64,000 bases of DNA from Paraburkholderia sp. Lineage in GTDB: Bacteria; Pseudomonadota; Gammaproteobacteria; Burkholderiales; Burkholderiaceae. The translations under genes and the position numbers were made by a program. Of this stretch, positions 63,905-64,000 are shown one piece after another (the stretch's first letter is position 1; each line of letters begins with the position of its first letter). The notes beneath the pieces are model-generated. The model was not told the origin of the DNA and searched no databases. It was given only the letters and a program-made list of their open reading frames with translations. The stretch covers positions 124,001 to 188,000 of the forward strand of contig SCRN01000001.1 in assembly GCA_004322045.1 (NCBI GenBank), written 5' to 3'.

Positions 63905-64000
63905 GGCCGGCAGCGATGCGGCGCGCTGCGAGCCGAAACCCCGTCACCGGCCGTTCCAACTCGCCCAGATCCAACTGGCTACTTGCAGCCCTGCTCAAAA

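Overview
The window is high-GC DNA that reads as a Burkholderiaceae chromosome (Burkholderia / Paraburkholderia / Trinickia type). This rests on the protein families (short H-NS-like protein, RsaM-type protein beside a LuxI/LuxR pair, OmpC-type Burkholderia porin, DUF2282-DUF692-DUF2063-DoxX operon) and on codon use; the genus cannot be fixed by eye. No rRNA, tRNA, CRISPR array or intact transposase was seen.

0-19 kb is a metal/redox stress island. It holds a bufferin (BufA/BufB/BufC/DoxX) copper-metallophore operon, a TVP38-flavoprotein fusion, an orphan second HvfC/BufC-type gene, a minimal mer locus (merR, merA, truncated merD), a YiiX-like hydrolase, a thioredoxin-CcdA pair, two copies of an ECF sigma/zinc anti-sigma unit (one sigma copy broken), an exported 66-residue peptide made of eight Lys-Cys-Gly-Ala-type repeats with an unknown partner gene, an EamA transporter, and a small membrane protein with a TVP38 protein. 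The main observation is a recurring ECF-type promoter, GTAAAC-N15-CGTC. I find it nine times, always between 3.7 and 18.8 kb and almost always just upstream of one of these genes, so the whole island looks like one ECF regulon that has been duplicated and partly decayed. Between the intact genes lie several gene remnants.

19-29 kb, all on the minus strand, is an efflux operon: outer-membrane lipoprotein, RND adaptor, heavy-metal-type RND pump, and a 1260-residue fusion of a P-type ATPase with a PAP2 phosphatase and an LssY-C domain. A separate PAP2 gene follows. 29-34 kb has an H-NS-like protein and a light/stress-type signalling operon (CHASE3-PAS kinase, CheY-like regulator, REC-PAS NarX-type kinase).

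34-47 kb is catabolic: an AraC regulator and divergent acyl-CoA dehydrogenase, an alpha/beta hydrolase, an MFS-BKACE-TauD-quinone oxidoreductase cluster with a divergent MalT-type LuxR regulator, then an acyl-CoA ligase and a porin. 47.8-52.7 kb is a probable low-oxygen group: orphan succinate dehydrogenase iron-sulfur subunit, cupin, AhpD-like protein, hemerythrin, small proteins and an FNR-type regulator.

52.9-58.5 kb is a valine / 3-hydroxyisobutyrate degradation operon (acyl-CoA ligase, mmsA, mmsB, 3-hydroxyisobutyryl-CoA hydrolase). Its promoter shares a 68-bp ungapped element with the promoter of the acyl-CoA dehydrogenase 17 kb away, which ties both to the AraC regulator. 58.6-61.7 kb is a quorum-sensing locus (luxR, rsaM-type, luxI, with a perfect 16-bp lux box). 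The right end carries a decayed paaI, two uncharacterised genes (one frameshifted) and a higBA toxin-antitoxin pair.
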